From Acidobacteriota bacterium (GTDB lineage Bacteria > Acidobacteriota > Polarisedimenticolia > Gp22-AA2), in the NCBI GenBank assembly GCA_003223165.1, contig QHXZ01000033.1:1-38113 (forward strand): a DNA stretch of 38,113 bases. The letters run 5' to 3'. Below the pieces are notes generated by a model. That model had not been told where the DNA came from. It searched no databases and saw nothing but the letters and a program-made list of their open reading frames with translations. Position numbers and translations under genes: made by a program. This document shows, piece by piece, positions 8,372 to 17,209 of this stretch; the stretch's first letter is position 1, and each line of letters begins with the position of its first letter.

Positions 8372-9499
8372 ATGGCAAAGCGAATGGTCATCATGTTGCT
8401 GGCGCTGGCCGCCTTCGTCGGCACCGTCGGTTTCCTGAAGTTCCGGAAGATCCAGGCCTCGGCGGCGCAATCGTCGTCGTTCCAGCCTCCTCCCGAGGCG
8501 GTCACCACGATCATCGCCCGGCAGGAGGTGTGGCAAGGCAGCCTGGGCGCCATCGGCACGGTTGCGGCCGTCAACGGGGTGGTGGTCAGCGCCGATCTGC
8601 CGGGCATCGTCCAGAAGATCCTGTTCGCGTCGGGGGACGAGGTCGCGTCGGGCGATGTGCTGGTGCAGCTCGATACGCGCCAGGAGCAGGCGCAGCTGGC
8701 TGCCGCGGAGGCCCGGCTGCAGCTGACACACCTCAACCTGGAGCGCTTTCGGGGGCTCAGGGAGCAGGGCATCAGCAGCCAGGCCGACTATGACACGGCC
8801 GACGCGGAGCAGAAGCAGGCGGAGGGAAGCGCCGGCGAGATCCGCGCCAGCATCGAGCGCAAGACGGTCCGCGCCCCCTTCGCCGGGATCCTCGGCCTGC
8901 GGCAGGTCAATCTCGGCCAGTACCTGAAGAGCGGCGATCCGGTCGCGCCCCTGCAGTCGCTCGATCCGATCTACGTCAACTTCGACGTCCCGCAGCAGGA
9001 GCTGGCCCGGATGCGCTCCGGCGCGCAGGTGCGCGTGTCGGCCGAGGGCCTCCCCGGCGTGGAGTTCGCCGGCCGCATCACGGCCGTCGACACGGTCGTC
9101 GACGCCTCGACCCGCAACGTGCGGGTCCAGGCCACGCTCGAGAACCCCAAGGGCCGGCTGCGGCCCGGAATGTTCGTCACGGCGCGCGTGATTCTCGACA
9201 CCAGGGACCGGGTCGTCGCGCTGCCGGCCTCGGCGATCGCCTACGCGCCGTACGGCGACTCGGTCTTCATCGTCGAGGACCTGAAGGGGCAGAACGGCGG
9301 GACCTACCGCGGCGTGCGCCAGCAGTTCGTGAAGATCGGCAGCGCGCGGGGCGACCAGGTCGCCGTGCTCTCCGGCATCGATCCCGGGGCCGAGGTGGTG
9401 ACCTCGGGCGCCTTCAAGCTGCGAAACGGCGCGGCCGTCGAGGTGGACAACAACATCCAGCCCGCCAACGACCCGAAGCCCGCGCCCGAGGACAACTGA
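8372..9499 (+). CDS. RND efflux periplasmic adaptor (membrane fusion protein)
   Basis: A 375-aa AcrA/MexE/MdtA-type adaptor linking an inner-membrane RND pump to an outer-membrane channel. The start at ATG 8372 is set by GGAGG (8358-8362) nine bases upstream; the GTG at 8366 is too close. An N-terminal membrane anchor (about 6-21) is followed by the biotinyl/lipoyl-like half-motif (GIVQKILFASGDEVASGDVLVQLD), an alpha-helical hairpin (about 95-145), the second lipoyl half (KTVRAPFAGILG), a beta-barrel (PIYVNFDVPQQEL) and a membrane-proximal domain (LPASAIAY). The stop overlaps the permease start as TGATG, so the two are translationally coupled. No TolC-like gene is in the window. Substrate unknown. 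Confidence 0.95.
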   Translation: MAKRMVIMLLALAAFVGTVGFLKFRKIQASAAQSSSFQPPPEAVTTIIARQEVWQGSLGAIGTVAAVNGVVVSADLPGIVQKILFASGDEVASGDVLVQLDTRQEQAQLAAAEARLQLTHLNLERFRGLREQGISSQADYDTADAEQKQAEGSAGEIRASIERKTVRAPFAGILGLRQVNLGQYLKSGDPVAPLQSLDPIYVNFDVPQQELARMRSGAQVRVSAEGLPGVEFAGRITAVDTVVDASTRNVRVQATLENPKGRLRPGMFVTARVILDTRDRVVALPASAIAYAPYGDSVFIVEDLKGQNGGTYRGVRQQFVKIGSARGDQVAVLSGIDPGAEVVTSGAFKLRNGAAVEVDNNIQPANDPKPAPEDN

Positions 9500-12400
9500 T
9501 GAGGCTGACCGACCTCTTCATCAGGCGCCCGGTCCTGGCGATCGTCGTCAACCTGATCATCCTGATCGCCGGCCTGCAATCGATCCGCACGCTGGCCGTG
9601 CGGCAATACCCGCGCAGCGACATCGCGGTCATAAGGGTCTCGACCGTCTACGTGGGCGCCAGCGCCGATCTCGTGCGCGGCTTCATCACCACGCAGATCG
9701 AGCGCGTCATCGCCAGCGCCGACGGCATCGACTACGTCGAGTCCTCGAGCGCCCAGGGCCTGAGCACCATCACCGTGCACCTGAGGCTGAACTACGACAC
9801 GAACGACGCGCTCACCCAGATTCAGACCAAGGTCGCCCAGGTGCGCAACGACCTTCCGCCGGAGGCCCAGGCGCCGATCATCGAGCTCGAGACGGCGGAC
9901 AACCAGTTCGCCGCGATGTACATCGGCTTCTCCTCCGACGCGCTCGATCAGAACCAGATCACCGACTACCTGACGCGGGTCGTGCAGCCGAAGCTGACCG
10001 CCGTCAGCGGCGTGCAGCGCGCCGACATACTGGGCGGCCGCACGTTCGCCATGCGCGTCTGGCTCAAGCCGGACAAAATGGCCGCGCTGCACATCTCTCC
10101 CTCCGAGGTCCGCGACGCCCTGGCGCGCAACAACTACCTGTCGGCGCTCGGCCGCACCAAGGGGTCGATGGTGTCGGTGAACCTCATCGCCAACACCGAC
10201 CTCAAGACGGCCGAGGACTTCCGCCGGCTGGTCGTCAAGGAGGAGAACGGCGTCATCGTCAGGCTGGGTGAGATCGCCGACGTCGTGCTCGGAGCGGAGA
10301 ACTACGACGTGGACGTGCGCTTCAGCGGCCAGACCGCCACGTTCATGGGCCTCTGGGTGCTCCCGACCGCCAACTCGCTGGATGTGATCAGGCGCGTGCG
10401 CGAGACCCTGCCCGAGATCCGCGAGCAGCTGCCCGCGGGGATCAAGGCCGGCGTCGCCTACGACTCCACGGCCTACATCGAGAACGCCATCGACGAGGTC
10501 CTCAAGACCCTGTCCGAGACCCTGGTCATCGTCATCGTGGTCATCTTCCTCTTCCTCGGCTCGGTGCGCGCGGTGATCATCCCGGTCGTCGCCATCCCGA
10601 TCTCCCTGGTCGGCGCCGTCTTCCTGATGCTGATCGCGGGCTTCTCGATCAACCTGCTCACCCTGCTCGCCATCGTCCTCTCGGTCGGCCTGGTCGTCGA
10701 CGACGCCATCGTCATGGTCGAGAACGTGGAGCGGCACCTGCGCTCGGGCACCCCCCCCTTCGACGCCGCCATCCACGCCGCCCGCGAGCTCGTCGGACCC
10801 ATCATCGCCATGACCATCACCCTCGCCGCCGTGTACACGCCCGTCGGCCTGCAGGGCGGGCTGACCGGGGCCTTGTTCCGCGAATTCGCGTTCACGCTCG
10901 CCGGCGCGGTGATCGTGTCCGGCGTGGTGGCGCTCACGCTGTCGCCCATGATGGGCTCGAAGCTCCTGCACGCCGGCGACACCGAGCGCGGCTTCGCCGG
11001 CTTCGTCGATCGGCGGTTCGAGGCCGTCCGCCGTCTCTACACGCGCCTCCTGTCCCGGACGCTTCAGTTCCGGCCGGTCGTCCTCGTCCTGTGGGTCCTC
11101 GTGGTGGCGCTCATGGCGCCCTTCTACCTCTTCTCGCAGCGGGAGCTGGCGCCGTCCGAGGACCAGGGTGTGGTCTTCGCGATCATCCAGTCGGCCGCCA
11201 ACGCGACGCTCGATCAGACCCGGCTCTTCGCGTCCAAGATCGGCGACGTGTTCCTGTCGTTCCCGGAGAGCGACGTTACCTTCCAGATCACCACGCCCAC
11301 CGGCGGCTTCGGCGGCATGGTCACCAAACCGTGGAGCGAGAGGCGCAAGACGACCGAGCAGCTCCACCTCGAGGCGGCCGCGGCGCTGTCGAAGATCCCC
11401 GGGGTGCGCACCATCCCCCTGACGCCGCCGCCCTTGCCCGGCGGCGGGGACTTCCCGGTGGAGTTCATCATCCTGTCCACGGCCGAGCCGGCGCAGATGG
11501 CCGAGCTCGCGGGCGGCATCGTGCAGAAGGCGTTCGGCAGCGGGTTGTTCCTCTACGCCGACACGGACGTGAAGTTCGACCAGCCCCAGGCGGAAGTGGT
11601 GTTCAACCGCGACAAGGTCCGCTCCGAGGGCGTCGACATGAGCCAGGCCGGCGCCGATCTCTCGACGCTGCTCGGAGGCAACTTCGTCAACCGCTTCAGC
11701 ATCCAGGGACGGAGCTACAAGGTCATCCCGCAGATGAAACGGTCGGAGCGCCTGACGCCCGAGCAGCTGCAGAGCGTCTACGTCACGGGGCCCGGCGGCC
11801 GGCTCGTGCCGCTGTCGACGTTCGCCACGCTGCGCACCACCACCGAGCCCCGCGAGCTCAAGCGGTTCCAGCAGCTCAACGCCGTGCGCATCCAGGGGGT
11901 CATCCCGCCGCAGACGTCGCTCGATCAGGCGCTCGGCTTTCTCGAGAAGGAGGCGAAGGCCAGCCTGCCGCAGGGATACACCGTCGACTACGCCGGGGAG
12001 TCGCGGCAGCTCCGCACCGAGGGCAGCCGGTTCCTCGGCATCTTCGTGCTCTCGGCCATCCTGATCTACCTGGTCCTCGCCGCCCAGTTCGAGAGTTTCC
12101 GCGATCCGTTCATCATCCTGGCCGGCTCGGTGCCCCTCGCCCTGTCGGGCGCCCTGCTCTTCTCGTTCCTCGGCCTGACGACCCTGAACATCTACAGCCA
12201 GGTGGGCCTCATCACCCTGGTCGGGCTGATCTCGAAGAACGGCATTTTGATCGTCGAGTTCGCGAACCGCCTGCAGGAGCAGGGGCGCGATCGGCTGCGG
12301 GCCATCATCGAAGCCGCGGGCACGCGCCTGCGCCCGGTCCTCATGACCACGGCGGCCACCGTCGTCGGCCACCTGCCGCTCGTCTTCGCCACCGGTCCCG

Positions 12401-12582
12401 GCGCCGGGGCCCGCAACAGCATCGGCATCATGCTGGTCACCGGCATGATCATCGGCACAGCCTTCACGCTGTTCGTCGTCCCGTCGATCTACCTGCTCGT
12501 GGCGCGCACGCACGCGCTCGCCTCCTCCCAGCGGCCCGGCGAGCCGGAGCCCGCCGCCGACCTGGCCGCCGCCGCGGTCTAG
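9499..12582 (+). CDS. RND multidrug efflux permease (HAE1 type)
   Basis: A 1027-aa inner-membrane proton antiporter of the AcrB/MexF/MdtB class, expected as a trimer with about 12 TM helices and two large periplasmic loops. It begins MRLTDLFIRRPVLA, typical of the family. The TM4 proton-relay pair is present in VGLVVDDAIVMVENVE, and the second half repeats the pattern (LVGLISKNGILIVEFAN). Length is normal. It is coupled to the adaptor by a 1-nt overlap. Its stop TAG (12580-12582) shares the palindrome CTAG with the stop of the convergent decarboxylase gene. The substrate range cannot be inferred. A 1347-aa antisense ORF over this gene is a codon-bias shadow. Confidence 0.96.
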   Translation: MRLTDLFIRRPVLAIVVNLIILIAGLQSIRTLAVRQYPRSDIAVIRVSTVYVGASADLVRGFITTQIERVIASADGIDYVESSSAQGLSTITVHLRLNYDTNDALTQIQTKVAQVRNDLPPEAQAPIIELETADNQFAAMYIGFSSDALDQNQITDYLTRVVQPKLTAVSGVQRADILGGRTFAMRVWLKPDKMAALHISPSEVRDALARNNYLSALGRTKGSMVSVNLIANTDLKTAEDFRRLVVKEENGVIVRLGEIADVVLGAENYDVDVRFSGQTATFMGLWVLPTANSLDVIRRVRETLPEIREQLPAGIKAGVAYDSTAYIENAIDEVLKTLSETLVIVIVVIFLFLGSVRAVIIPVVAIPISLVGAVFLMLIAGFSINLLTLLAIVLSVGLVVDDAIVMVENVERHLRSGTPPFDAAIHAARELVGPIIAMTITLAAVYTPVGLQGGLTGALFREFAFTLAGAVIVSGVVALTLSPMMGSKLLHAGDTERGFAGFVDRRFEAVRRLYTRLLSRTLQFRPVVLVLWVLVVALMAPFYLFSQRELAPSEDQGVVFAIIQSAANATLDQTRLFASKIGDVFLSFPESDVTFQITTPTGGFGGMVTKPWSERRKTTEQLHLEAAAALSKIPGVRTIPLTPPPLPGGGDFPVEFIILSTAEPAQMAELAGGIVQKAFGSGLFLYADTDVKFDQPQAEVVFNRDKVRSEGVDMSQAGADLSTLLGGNFVNRFSIQGRSYKVIPQMKRSERLTPEQLQSVYVTGPGGRLVPLSTFATLRTTTEPRELKRFQQLNAVRIQGVIPPQTSLDQALGFLEKEAKASLPQGYTVDYAGESRQLRTEGSRFLGIFVLSAILIYLVLAAQFESFRDPFIILAGSVPLALSGALLFSFLGLTTLNIYSQVGLITLVGLISKNGILIVEFANRLQEQGRDRLRAIIEAAGTRLRPVLMTTAATVVGHLPLVFATGPGAGARNSIGIMLVTGMIIGTAFTLFVVPSIYLLVARTHALASSQRPGEPEPAADLAAAAV

Positions 12583-14087
12583 CCGAGTCGCTCCGTCGCC
12601 AGCCCGCTCCCGATCCGCCGCACCGCCGCGACCAGCGTGTCGAAGTCCTCGCGCCGGCTGCGGTGGTTCGCGATGGCGACCCGGATCGCGGTGGCGCCCC
12701 GGACCACGGCGCTCGACGGCACGGCGACCCCGGTCTCTTGAAGCCGCAGGAGCAGCTCTCTGTTGAGGGCCTCCAACCCTTCCGGCGGGATCCCCGGGCC
12801 CGCGTAACGGAAGCAGACGATGTTCAGCACGACGGGGGCCAGGAGCTCGAGGTCGGGGGCGGCCTCCACGAGGTCCGCCAGGTAGCGCGCCTGCGCGACG
12901 TTGCGCTCGATCAGGCGCGCGTACCGCTCCACCCCGTGCGTCTTGAGGCTCATCCACACCTTGAGCGCCCGGAAGCCGCGCGACAGCTCGAGCCCTTGCT
13001 CGCCGAAGCGATGGGGGCCGGCGCTCACGCCGCGCCGCTGGGGCGCGAGGTAGCTGGCCGGTGCCGCGAAGGTCCGGGCCTGCGCCTCGCGGTCGCGGAC
13101 GATCACGCACCCCACGTCGTACGGCATGCAAAGCCACTTGTGCAGGTCGAACGCCAGGGAGTGCGCGCGCTCCATGCCGCGCAGCAGCGGGCGCAGCGCG
13201 GGCGAGAGCGCGGCCAGCGACCCGAAGGCCCCATCCACGTGAAGCCACAGCTTCTCGCGCTCGCAAAGGTCGGCGAGCGCGTCGAGCGGGTCGAGCGCGC
13301 CGGTGGCGACGGCGCCCGCGTTGCCGACGACGCAGAACGGGGCGCACCCGGCGTCCCGATCGGCGGCGATCATGCGCTCGAGCTCCGGCACATCGATGCG
13401 GAAGCCGTCATCGACCCTCACCTTGCGCAGGGCCGTCGTGCCCAGGCCGAGCAGCGCGACCACCTTGTCGACCGAGTTGTGCACCTCCGCCGAGGCATAC
13501 ACCGTCGGGCGCGCGGCCAGGGAGCGCAGGCCCCCTTCGCGCGCCCCGGCCAGCCGCGCGTCGCGCGCCACGGCGAGGCCGATCAGGTTGGCGGCCGAGC
13601 CCCCCGTGACCAAGAGCCCGCCGGCCTCCGCGGGGAAGCCCAGGAGCGACTTGAACCAGTCCACCACCTGGGCTTCGACGTAGGCCGCCGCCTGCTCCCC
13701 CCCGAACAGGTTCGAGTTGAGGCCGGACGCGAGCAGGTCGGCGAGCATGCCAATCGGCGTCCCCGTGCCGATGACCCAGCCCCAGAAGCGCGGATGCACG
13801 TTGCCCAGGCCGTAAGGGAGGATGGTCCTCTTGAACTCCTCGTACACGCGCGCGGCGTCGGTGCCGCTGCGTGGCGCCTCGCTTCCGAAGGCCGCCTTCG
13901 CCTCGGGCGGGATGGGGCGCCACGCCGGCCTGTCCCTCACGGAGCGCAGGAAGCCGAGCATGTCATCGACCATGCGATGCCCCAGCCGCCGCGCCTCCTC
14001 CCAGTCCGGGGGATCGAGCGACCCGCCGCCCTCCGGCCCTTCTTCGATCCCGCCGGCGCGGGCGTCCCGCGCCTTTTCGTCATGCAT
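12579..14087 (-). CDS. PLP-dependent group II amino-acid decarboxylase family protein
   Basis: A 502-aa cytoplasmic enzyme of the aromatic-L-amino-acid/glutamate/histidine decarboxylase fold. Motifs: HPRFWGWVIGTG near 115, the substrate/PLP segment GGSAANLIGLAVAR, HVDGAFGSLAAL with the Asp that binds the PLP ring nitrogen, and the Schiff-base lysine in DLHKW (about Lys317). It carries out decarboxylation or decarboxylation-dependent chemistry on an amino acid; the substrate is not evident. The start overlaps the stop of the GNAT gene by 8 nt, and the GNAT and cupin genes precede it, so the three form one operon facing a MocR-type PLP regulator. The shared CTAG stop with the RND permease is notable. 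Confidence 0.9.
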   Translation of the reverse strand: MHDEKARDARAGGIEEGPEGGGSLDPPDWEEARRLGHRMVDDMLGFLRSVRDRPAWRPIPPEAKAAFGSEAPRSGTDAARVYEEFKRTILPYGLGNVHPRFWGWVIGTGTPIGMLADLLASGLNSNLFGGEQAAAYVEAQVVDWFKSLLGFPAEAGGLLVTGGSAANLIGLAVARDARLAGAREGGLRSLAARPTVYASAEVHNSVDKVVALLGLGTTALRKVRVDDGFRIDVPELERMIAADRDAGCAPFCVVGNAGAVATGALDPLDALADLCEREKLWLHVDGAFGSLAALSPALRPLLRGMERAHSLAFDLHKWLCMPYDVGCVIVRDREAQARTFAAPASYLAPQRRGVSAGPHRFGEQGLELSRGFRALKVWMSLKTHGVERYARLIERNVAQARYLADLVEAAPDLELLAPVVLNIVCFRYAGPGIPPEGLEALNRELLLRLQETGVAVPSSAVVRGATAIRVAIANHRSRREDFDTLVAAVRRIGSGLATERLG

Positions 14088-14601
14088 GCAGGTCGCCCTG
14101 GTAGCGCATCTCGTTGGTCGGCGCGAAGCCCAGCCGCTCGTACAGGCGCCGGCCCTCCGCCGAGGCGTGCAGCACCAGCGTGTCGAGGCCGGCGCCGGCG
14201 GCCCAGTCGATCACCCGCCGCATCAGCAGGCCCGCCAGGCCCTTCCGGCGCCAGGCCCGCTCGGTGAAGACGTTGAGGACCAGCCCCTGCCGGCCGCCCG
14301 CCAGGAGGACCCCGCCGGGGCCGCGGAGAGGGTGAGGCAGCATCCGGCGCATCTGCATCCCGGCGCCGGCGACGATCTGCCGCGGCGCCCCGCGCGGCGC
14401 GGCGAGCCAGCCGACATAGTCCTCGGCGCGGATGGCGGCCTCCAGATCGCGCGTCGACGCCGCCAGCAGCGGGTCGTACAGCGCGGGCGGCAGCTCGCCC
14501 ATGTCCGTGAACATCTGCGCGCGGTGCCGCGCGATGACGGGGGCGTCCGCGGCCGTGGCGCGGCGGACCTCGAAAGCCGCAGGCGGGGTGTCGTTTCGCA
14601 T
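14080..14601 (-). CDS. GNAT-family N-acetyltransferase
   Basis: A 173-aa acetyl-CoA-dependent acetyltransferase. The N-terminal strand is VRRATAADAPVIARHRAQMF, and the acetyl-CoA binding motif A is seen as VLNVFTERAWRRKGLAGLLMRRVIDWA, with R-x-x-G-x-A in the pyrophosphate loop. The C-terminal segment LHASAEGRRLYERLGF is the usual motif B region. Substrate unknown. It is second in the minus-strand operon after the cupin gene (24-nt gap) and overlaps the decarboxylase by 8 nt. Amine acetylation following decarboxylation is a possible joint pathway, by inference only. Confidence 0.9.
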   Translation of the reverse strand: MRNDTPPAAFEVRRATAADAPVIARHRAQMFTDMGELPPALYDPLLAASTRDLEAAIRAEDYVGWLAAPRGAPRQIVAGAGMQMRRMLPHPLRGPGGVLLAGGRQGLVLNVFTERAWRRKGLAGLLMRRVIDWAAGAGLDTLVLHASAEGRRLYERLGFAPTNEMRYQGDLHA

Positions 14602-14625
14602 GAGCGATTCTCGCTTTGGAAGGCC

Positions 14626-15177
14626 CTAGCGCGCGGTTTCGCCGACGTACCGGCGGCGCTCGTACGCCCGCCGGCCGTCGGAGCGCGGACGCTCTTCGAC
14701 GAGCTCCTCCACCGGGACCGTGTGGAACGACACCACCACCCAGTCGGCCTTTTTTCCGACCACCACCTGATGCCAGGTGTTCGGCGGGATCGACGCCCAT
14801 CTCTTCACGAGGGACGCCGACGGGGCGCTCGTCAGGACGCCCCGGCGCCAGAGGGGCCCTTCCAGGATCTGCAGGTCGCCGCGGCCGCGGTACGACAACG
14901 TCCGCTGGTGGCTGTTCGGGTGGCGCTCCGCCCCGGTGATCGCCCCGGCGCGCAGGATGAACACCCAGCCCGAGCGGATGCCGGCCGGCAGGCCAGGGTC
15001 ATCCAGAGAACACGGCAGCGTCTCCCAGGCCATCGGCGCGGCGCTGTCCGAGGCGAGCCGCCGCTCGAGTCTGAGGATGGCCGCATCGATCTCCGCCTTC
15101 ACGGCCCGGCGCCGGACGATGGCGTCGAGGGCCGATAGGATCTCCTTCTCGCTCGGGGTGAAGGTCCGGGTGCTCAT
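14626..15177 (-). CDS. Cupin-like protein
   Basis: A 183-aa protein. The start at 15177 (MSTRTFTPSE) is chosen because AGGAG lies six bases upstream; the ORF-track start at 15204 is nine codons longer. A helical N-terminus (about 5-45) precedes a beta-rich core with cupin-like signatures: ERHPNSHQRTLSYRGRGDLQI as motif 1 and IPPNTWHQVVVG as motif 2, which would supply His and Glu metal ligands. The precise reaction is unknown; cupins include dioxygenases, isomerases and sensors. It is the first gene of the operon opposite the MocR regulator, so its promoter lies in the shared 105-bp spacer. Confidence 0.75.
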   Translation of the reverse strand: MSTRTFTPSEKEILSALDAIVRRRAVKAEIDAAILRLERRLASDSAAPMAWETLPCSLDDPGLPAGIRSGWVFILRAGAITGAERHPNSHQRTLSYRGRGDLQILEGPLWRRGVLTSAPSASLVKRWASIPPNTWHQVVVGKKADWVVVSFHTVPVEELVEERPRSDGRRAYERRRYVGETAR

Positions 15178-15190
15178 GGCGGGCTCCTGA

Positions 15191-15266
15191 ATGAATCGAT
15201 ACAATTGCCTCGGTGATCGATCGAATGATTCGATACATAAAGTACTTGACTCGATTCAAATGTCAA
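15191..15266. promoter_or_regulatory. Divergent control region with three related operator-like sites
   Basis: An AT-rich island in GC-rich DNA between the cupin and MocR genes. Sites: ATGAATCGATACAAT (15191-15205), ATGATTCGATACATA (15225-15239; 12 of 15 identical, same orientation, 34 bp apart) and, inverted, TGAATCGAGTCAA (15246-15258 on the minus strand; 11 of 13 identical to site 1). MocR regulators usually bind direct repeats near their own promoter, so self-regulation and control of the cupin operon are likely. TTGAC and GTCAA at 15246-15250 and 15262-15266 also supply -35 elements in both directions (TTGACT plus, TTGACA minus). Confidence 0.65.
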
Positions 15267-15274
15267 CGTAAATA
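15246..15274 (+). promoter_or_regulatory. Possible promoter of the MocR gene, leaderless
   Basis: TTGACT (15246-15251), 17 nt, then TAAATA (15269-15274). The start codon at 15283 lies 8 nt beyond the -10, and no Shine-Dalgarno sequence precedes it, so the mRNA may be leaderless. The -35 is inside operator-like site 3, consistent with autoregulation. Confidence 0.4.
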
Positions 15275-15282
15275 TTGTCACC

Positions 15283-16677
15283 ATGACAAGCTGGACTCCC
15301 GACCTCACCCGGCGGAGCGGCCCTCGCTACCGCGCCCTCGCCGACGCCCTGGCCGACGACGTGGCGGGCGGCCGTCTGGCGGCCGGGGCCCGCCTGCCGA
15401 CGCACCGCGACATGGCCGCCTCGCTGGGGGTCACGGTCGGGACCGTGAGCCGCGGCTACGCCGAGGCGCAGCGGCGCGGCCTGATTTCAGGGGAGGTCGG
15501 GCGCGGCACCTTCGTGCGGCGCGCCGACGACGATCGGATCGAATTCGGGATGCCGGCCATCAGGGAGGCGTCGCTCATCGACCTGAGCCTCAATTTCCCG
15601 ATCAGCGAGACGGAGGACCGCGAGGTCGCGAGGGCGCTCCTGGACCTGTCGCGGCGCAAAGACCTGGCGGGCCTCCTGAGCTATCTCCCGCACGCCGGGC
15701 TGCCAGCCCATCGCGACGCCGGGGCCGCCTGGGCCGCCCGCGCGGGTTTCGAGGCCCGGCCGGATCAGATCCTGATCACGAACGGCGCGCAGCAGGCGCT
15801 GTCGATCGCGCTCGCCGCCCTCGCCGCGCCGGGCGACCTGGTCCTCACCGAAGCGCTCACCTACCCGTTGTTCCGGACCCTCGCGGGCCTGCTGCACCTC
15901 AAGATCCAGGGGCTGCCGATGGACGACCAGGGGCTCAAGCCGGAGGCGTTCGAGGCGGCGTGCAGGGCGGGCGCTCCCCGGTTTCTCTACTGCATCCCGA
16001 CGATCCAGAACCCGACCGTCAGCATCATGCCGGAGGCCCGCCGTAGGAGGATCGCGGCCATCGCCCAGGCCCATGGCGTCACGATCCTCGAGGACGACAT
16101 CTACGGCATCCTGCCGGAGGAGCGTCCCGCCCCGATCGCGCTTCACGCTCCCGACCACGTCATCTACGTCACCAGCCTCTCGAAGACGCTCACGCCGGGG
16201 CTGCGGATCGGCTATCTCCTGGCTCCCCGCCGTCTGCTCGATCGCATCGTGCCGGCGATGGGAGCGACCACCTGGATGGCCTCGCCGCTCATGGCGGAGC
16301 TGGCGACGCGCTTCATCGGGGACGGGACCGCCGACCTCATCCTGAAGCGCAGGCGCAAGGAGACGGCGGCCCGGCTGGAGATGGCGGCGCGCATCCTGCG
16401 GCCGGCGCGGGCGGGGGCCCACCCGCACAGCTACCACTTCTGGCTGCCTCTCCCGGAGCCGTGGAAGAGCGACGAATTCGCCTCCCGCCTGCGCGAGCGG
16501 GGCGTGGCCGTCACCCCCGCGGAGGCGTTCCTGGCGGCCGCCGGAAAGCCACCGGCCGCGATTCGGATCTGCCTCGGCGCGGCGCGCACGAGGGACCAGC
16601 TCGAGCGCGGCCTGCGGATCATCGCGGACACCCTGGCGGGCGCCCCGGGCCCTCCCGGAGAGGCCGCCATCATCTGA
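15283..16677 (+). CDS. MocR-family regulator (GntR wHTH fused to PLP aminotransferase domain)
   Basis: A 464-aa fusion of an N-terminal GntR winged helix (about 10-80: LADALADDVAGGRLAAGARLPTHRDMAASLGVTVGTVSRGYAEA) and a class I aminotransferase-like domain. The PLP lysine is in YVTSLSKTLTPGLRIGYL, and the substrate/PLP contact IPTIQNPTVSIM is present. Such proteins are transcription factors that sense PLP or amino compounds and rarely act as enzymes. It is divergent from a cupin-GNAT-decarboxylase operon, its likely target. No ribosome binding site precedes the ATG, and a promoter just upstream suggests leaderless translation. Its 3' end overlaps the convergent membrane-protein gene by 8 nt. 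Confidence 0.92.
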   Translation: MTSWTPDLTRRSGPRYRALADALADDVAGGRLAAGARLPTHRDMAASLGVTVGTVSRGYAEAQRRGLISGEVGRGTFVRRADDDRIEFGMPAIREASLIDLSLNFPISETEDREVARALLDLSRRKDLAGLLSYLPHAGLPAHRDAGAAWAARAGFEARPDQILITNGAQQALSIALAALAAPGDLVLTEALTYPLFRTLAGLLHLKIQGLPMDDQGLKPEAFEAACRAGAPRFLYCIPTIQNPTVSIMPEARRRRIAAIAQAHGVTILEDDIYGILPEERPAPIALHAPDHVIYVTSLSKTLTPGLRIGYLLAPRRLLDRIVPAMGATTWMASPLMAELATRFIGDGTADLILKRRRKETAARLEMAARILRPARAGAHPHSYHFWLPLPEPWKSDEFASRLRERGVAVTPAEAFLAAAGKPPAAIRICLGAARTRDQLERGLRIIADTLAGAPGPPGEAAII

Positions 16678-17209
16678 CCTGCCGCGCCGCGAGCACCGGC
16701 GCGGCCCCCGCCAGAAGCCCGAGGACCATCCCGCCGAGACCGATGAGGCCGTAGAGAAGGCAGCCGACCGATCCGGCGAGGCCGGCGATGAGGCTGGCGC
16801 TGACCAGGGGGATGCCGTGCGCGTCGCGGGGCCGGGGCGCGAGGAGCCCGAGGGCGACGCCTCCCGCCGCGCCCGCCAGGATGCAGACCGAGGGCACCAG
16901 GAGGCAGCGGCCGGCGTCGCACAGGTGGCCGCCCGCCTGGGCGGCGAGGGGGACGGCGAGCGGGACGATGCCGGCGAGGAGGCCCGGGCGGACGCCGCGG
17001 CCGTACGCCTGGCCGCGCCACAGGCAGAAGGTCACCGCGGCCAGGAGGCACAGACCGCTGATCAGGATCCGGGCCGGGTCGGAGCAGCAGAAAAGCGCCA
17101 GGGCGACGATCGGCAGGAGCAGGAGGCTGCGGCCCACGGCCGCCTCGAGGCGGCCCGCCTCGTAGGCGCGTTTGGCGCGCCTGGCGAGGGCCCCGTCAGG
17201 GACGCTCAT
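16670..17209 (-). CDS. Six-TM Cys-containing membrane protein, putative anti-sigma
   Basis: A 179-aa protein. The start at 17209 (MSVPDGALARRAKRAYEAGRLE) overlaps the sigma gene by 14 nt; the ORF-track start at 17299 runs far into that gene. A short basic cytoplasmic N-terminus is followed by about six hydrophobic helices. Cysteines occur at FCCSD, GLC, TFCLW and in the loop HLCDAGRCLLVPSVC. Six-TM proteins encoded directly after an ECF sigma gene (for example NrsF/DUF1109) act as anti-sigma factors. The topology and overlap fit, but I cannot show homology. The cysteines could sense metal or redox state (inference). Confidence 0.75.
   Translation of the reverse strand: MSVPDGALARRAKRAYEAGRLEAAVGRSLLLLPIVALALFCCSDPARILISGLCLLAAVTFCLWRGQAYGRGVRPGLLAGIVPLAVPLAAQAGGHLCDAGRCLLVPSVCILAGAAGGVALGLLAPRPRDAHGIPLVSASLIAGLAGSVGCLLYGLIGLGGMVLGLLAGAAPVLAARQVR

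Noticed and set aside
9304-13347. 1347-aa antisense ORF across the RND genes
   Set aside because: Low-complexity Arg/Asp/Glu-rich translation lying antisense to two clear RND proteins; a GC-rich codon-bias shadow.
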